From NCBI GenBank assembly GCA_002329325.1, contig DCTX01000046.1, positions 1 to 9,922 of the forward strand: DNA of 9,922 bases, read 5' to 3'. Shown here piece by piece: positions 7,350 to 9,922 of this stretch. The notes beneath the pieces were generated by a model. The model saw nothing but the letters and a program-made list of their open reading frames with translations. It was not told the origin of the DNA and searched no databases. The translations under genes were made by a program, and so were the position numbers. This DNA is from Anaerolineales bacterium UBA1429. GTDB lineage: Bacteria > Chloroflexota > Anaerolineae > UBA1429. Positions within the stretch are counted from its first letter, which is position 1. Each line of letters starts with the position of its first letter.

Positions 7350-9922
7350 GTGACCCAACCCACATCGCCACTCCAATTCCTCGTTGTGGCACCACGCCCG
7401 GCCGCCACACGAGATCTCCTCACCTACGCCACCCTGGAAGGCCTCTACCAGGGGATCGAGGCCCAGGGCGCCCAGGTCCACGCGGAGCACCTGCGCCCCT
7501 GCTCGCTGGCCGCCCTGGAGGCCCGCCTGGCCGATGGCCAGCAGCCCCCTGTGGCCATGCTGGTGGTGGACGCCGCCCTGGGGAGAGGGGGAGCGACGCT
7601 CCTGCTGGAAGGCGCGGGGCAAGAGCCCCACGAGCTGGACGGCGAAGCGCTGGGGCGCCTGCTGGCCAAGGCGGGCGTCGCGCTGGCGCTGCTGCACCTG
7701 CAGCCCCTCGGCGATGGCGCCGAAAGTGCCGCGCCCCTGGCCGAGGGGCTGGCCGCCGGCGGCGGCGCGCCGGTCATCCGGCTGCGCGAGGGCCTCTCCG
7801 AAGAGCTGGCCCGCGTCCTCATGTCCGAGCTTCTGGCCCAGCTGCTGGCCGGCGAATCGGTGGAGGTTTCGGCGCAGAGCGCCCAGGCCGCCGCGGGCCA
7901 GGCCGCCCGCCGCAAAGAGGGCCCGGCGCCCGACCTGCAGCTCTACGGCCCCGGGCAGGGGCGCCTCACCACGCCCGCCATCGCCCTGGATTCGGGCATC
8001 AGCCAGGTGACGCCCTTCTCTCAACGCGAGCGGGGCGCCGTCGGAGAGCGTCTCCTCGGCCCGGAGCTGCCGGGTGGCCTGCCGCCCGAGCCCCCCTATG
8101 GCCTGCTGGGCCGCCGCCGCGAGATCCTGGAGCTGGAGGCCCTGCTGGCAGCCAACGAGGCGGCGCCGGTGTGGCTCTATGGCTATGACGGCATCGGCAA
8201 GACCGCCCTGGCGGCCCATGTGGCCCGCTGGCTGGTGCGCACGGGCCGGTTCGAACGCGTCGTCTACACCAGCCTGGGGCGCTCTGGCGCCACCGCCCTG
8301 GCGCTGTATGACCTGGGCTGGCAGCTCTTGGGCCGCGATGCCGCCTTTGGCCCTGACGCCCTGGATGCCATCCTCGCCGCCCTGCAGGAGACCCCCACCC
8401 TGATCCTCTGGGATGATTGGCACGCCGTGCTGCCCGGGGGCGAGTTCTCGGCGCGCCCCGCCGAGCTGGACGCCTGGTATCGCCTGGCGGGCCAGGTGGC
8501 GGCTGCCGGCCCCAGCCGCCTCTGCATCCTCTCCGACGGCCCCGCCCTGCCGGAGAGCGCCCAGCGCCTGCCCGAGGTGCATAGCCTCGGCCTGGCCCTG
8601 CTGGACGAGCCCGACGCCGCCGATCTGTTGGCGGCCCTGTGCCGTTGGTCCGGCAGCGAGGCGCCAGGGCCCGGCGCCCGGCGCGCCCTTGTCGACGCTG
8701 TGGGCGGGCACCCGCTCACCCTGCGCCTGATGGCCGCCTGCTTCCTCGGGGCGGCGCCGGAGGAGGCCGCGCGCGCCCTGCTCGCCGATCTGCCCGGCCT
8801 GGCCGCGGGCGGGGCGCGCTTTCGCAACGAGGCGCTCGAGATCCTGTTCGATCGCCTGCTCCAGGCCATGCCCGAGGCGCTGCGCCACGGCATACCGGCG
8901 CTGGGCCTGTTCGTGGGGGGGTTCCCCCAGCATATCGGCTTGGGCGTGATGGGGCTGGATCAGGGGGCGTGGGAGCAGCAGGGCGCCCTCCTGGCCCGCG
9001 GCGGCCTGCTCCATGAAGAGGCTCTCGCCAACCTCACGGCCCCCTATGTACGCATGCACCCCGCCCTCAAGCGGCTGGCGCGCCAGCGCCTGGATCTGGG
9101 CGCTCGGCGGCAGTTCGGGGCCACGTTTCGCGCCCACTATCTGGCCTTTCTCACCGAGCTGATGCGCAACCGCGAGCGGGCGGCGGAAGGCGTCGCGGCC
9201 CTCGCCTATCACGATATCGGCAACATGGGCCAGGCGCTGGATCTGATCATGGAGGATCAGGACCTGGTGGCGGCGGTCAACTATGGCCGCCTGTATACCC
9301 AGTTGCTGGAGGCGCTGGGCCTGGTCGAAGAGGCCCGCAGCGTCACAGAGCAGGTCAAGGAGGCCACCAATCGGGCGATCCCCCGCGAAGGGCCCATGGG
9401 TCGCCCCGGGGTGCAGCTCCTGTGGAGCCAGGCCGATCGCATGATCGAGACGGGCCAGTTGGCCCCGGCCAGCGCCCTGCTGCAGCAACTGCTCGAAAGG
9501 ATGAGCGTGCAGGGCGGTCTGAACTACATTGGGATGGAGGCCGATCTGGATCGGGCGCGCACCCTGCGTCGGATGGGCCGCACCCTGCGCCTGGCGCGCC
9601 GCCACGATCTGGCGCTGGCGCCGCTGCGACGCGGCATGAGCCTCCTGAACGAGCAGATATACGAGCCGGCCGTCCGCCGTGAGCGCAACGAGCTGCGGGC
9701 CGAGCTGGCCGAGGTGTTGATCGCCGCGGGCCAATATGACGAGGCCGAGCAGGAGTGCCGGGCCAGCCTGCAGGAGATCGCCTCCCTCTCGGACCTGGAG
9801 GCCGAGGCCGGGCTCTATGCGCGGCTGGGGGTCATCGCCATGCGGCGCAACCAGACCGAGCAGGCGCGCCAGCACTACACCCTGGCGCTGGAGCGGATGC
9901 GGCGCGCCAAGGATGTGGCGGG
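7350..9922 (+). CDS. STAND NTPase: degenerate CHAT-like domain, NB-ARC, winged helix and TPRs (3' end outside window)
   Basis: A single uninterrupted frame of 857 codons runs off the window. It starts at GTG 7350, with GGAGGGAG (7340-7347) just upstream. Residues 8-180 resemble the fold of CHAT caspase-like domains: an LVV strand, LLLEG, GEALGRLLAKAGVALALLHL (98-117), and the typical C-terminal helix LARVLMSELLAQLLAGESV (153-171). The CHAT His-Gly and Cys motifs are absent. A Pro/Gly-rich linker leads to GLLGRRREI (251-259) and an NB-ARC module: Walker A GYDGIGKT (278-285), Walker B LILWDDW (351-357), GGHPLTLRL (452-460). A winged-helix region ends in MHPALKRLARQRL (569-581), equivalent to the MHD motif. 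TPR-like helices occupy about 590-857, clearest at 782-811 and 820-853. STAND proteins are ATP-driven molecular switches; the signal and output here are unknown. Codon use matches the neighbours. Confidence 0.9.
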   Translation, partial: MTQPTSPLQFLVVAPRPAATRDLLTYATLEGLYQGIEAQGAQVHAEHLRPCSLAALEARLADGQQPPVAMLVVDAALGRGGATLLLEGAGQEPHELDGEALGRLLAKAGVALALLHLQPLGDGAESAAPLAEGLAAGGGAPVIRLREGLSEELARVLMSELLAQLLAGESVEVSAQSAQAAAGQAARRKEGPAPDLQLYGPGQGRLTTPAIALDSGISQVTPFSQRERGAVGERLLGPELPGGLPPEPPYGLLGRRREILELEALLAANEAAPVWLYGYDGIGKTALAAHVARWLVRTGRFERVVYTSLGRSGATALALYDLGWQLLGRDAAFGPDALDAILAALQETPTLILWDDWHAVLPGGEFSARPAELDAWYRLAGQVAAAGPSRLCILSDGPALPESAQRLPEVHSLGLALLDEPDAADLLAALCRWSGSEAPGPGARRALVDAVGGHPLTLRLMAACFLGAAPEEAARALLADLPGLAAGGARFRNEALEILFDRLLQAMPEALRHGIPALGLFVGGFPQHIGLGVMGLDQGAWEQQGALLARGGLLHEEALANLTAPYVRMHPALKRLARQRLDLGARRQFGATFRAHYLAFLTELMRNRERAAEGVAALAYHDIGNMGQALDLIMEDQDLVAAVNYGRLYTQLLEALGLVEEARSVTEQVKEATNRAIPREGPMGRPGVQLLWSQADRMIETGQLAPASALLQQLLERMSVQGGLNYIGMEADLDRARTLRRMGRTLRLARRHDLALAPLRRGMSLLNEQIYEPAVRRERNELRAELAEVLIAAGQYDEAEQECRASLQEIASLSDLEAEAGLYARLGVIAMRRNQTEQARQHYTLALERMRRAKDVA

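Noticed and set aside
7239..9875. Minus-strand open frame of 878 codons opposite the STAND gene
   Set aside because: It is an antisense shadow of GC-biased codons. The sequence is rich in Gln/His/Gly with no domain, while the plus-strand frame has Walker motifs, an MHP motif and TPRs, a ribosome-binding site and a promoter.

Overview
The window is GC-rich DNA, roughly two thirds G+C by eye, with dense bacterial coding. It looks like an ordinary chromosomal segment of a free-living bacterium. The closest fit I can infer is Chloroflexota. The reasons are an endonuclease-type MutL, a PspC/LiaF-like envelope-stress module, a LonA protease, and a very large NB-ARC/TPR regulator-like protein, all with the same GC-biased codon use. 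The phylum is an inference. I see no tRNA, rRNA, insertion sequence, phage gene or CRISPR array.

Layout from left to right. (1) 1-327, minus: the first 109 codons of a dihydrolipoamide acyltransferase (E2), covering the lipoyl domain. (2) A 294-bp divergent spacer carrying promoters in both directions. (3) 622-2370, plus: mutL, mismatch repair. (4) 2371-2520: a spacer with a candidate ECF-sigma promoter and a perfect 10-bp stem-loop. (5) 2521-2982 and 2984-3859, plus: a translationally coupled pair, a PspC-domain membrane protein and a LiaF-like membrane protein with a beta-repeat domain. (6) 3860-4043: a convergent spacer filled with hairpins, including a possible three-way junction and a terminator-like stem. 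(7) 4044-4595, minus: a six-helix membrane protein that shares a transmembrane motif with the PspC/LiaF pair and has a similar candidate ECF promoter. (8) 4738-7164, minus: lon. (9) 7165-7349: a divergent spacer with overlapping lon and STAND-gene promoters centred on an imperfect 36-bp palindrome. (10) 7350-9922, plus: a STAND NTPase with a degenerate CHAT-like N-terminus, NB-ARC, winged helix and TPRs. It starts at GTG and runs off the window.

How the genes relate. The three small membrane genes look like one envelope-stress module, and two promoters with the pattern G(C/G)AAC-N16-CGTA may place them in one ECF regulon. Lon is a stress protease. Its ribosome-binding site can pair with an upstream CACCT, and its promoter region is shared with the divergent STAND gene, so the two may be co-regulated. 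The most unusual gene is the STAND protein. It keeps the Walker A and B motifs and the ARC-type MHP motif, but its caspase-like N-terminus appears to have lost both catalytic residues.
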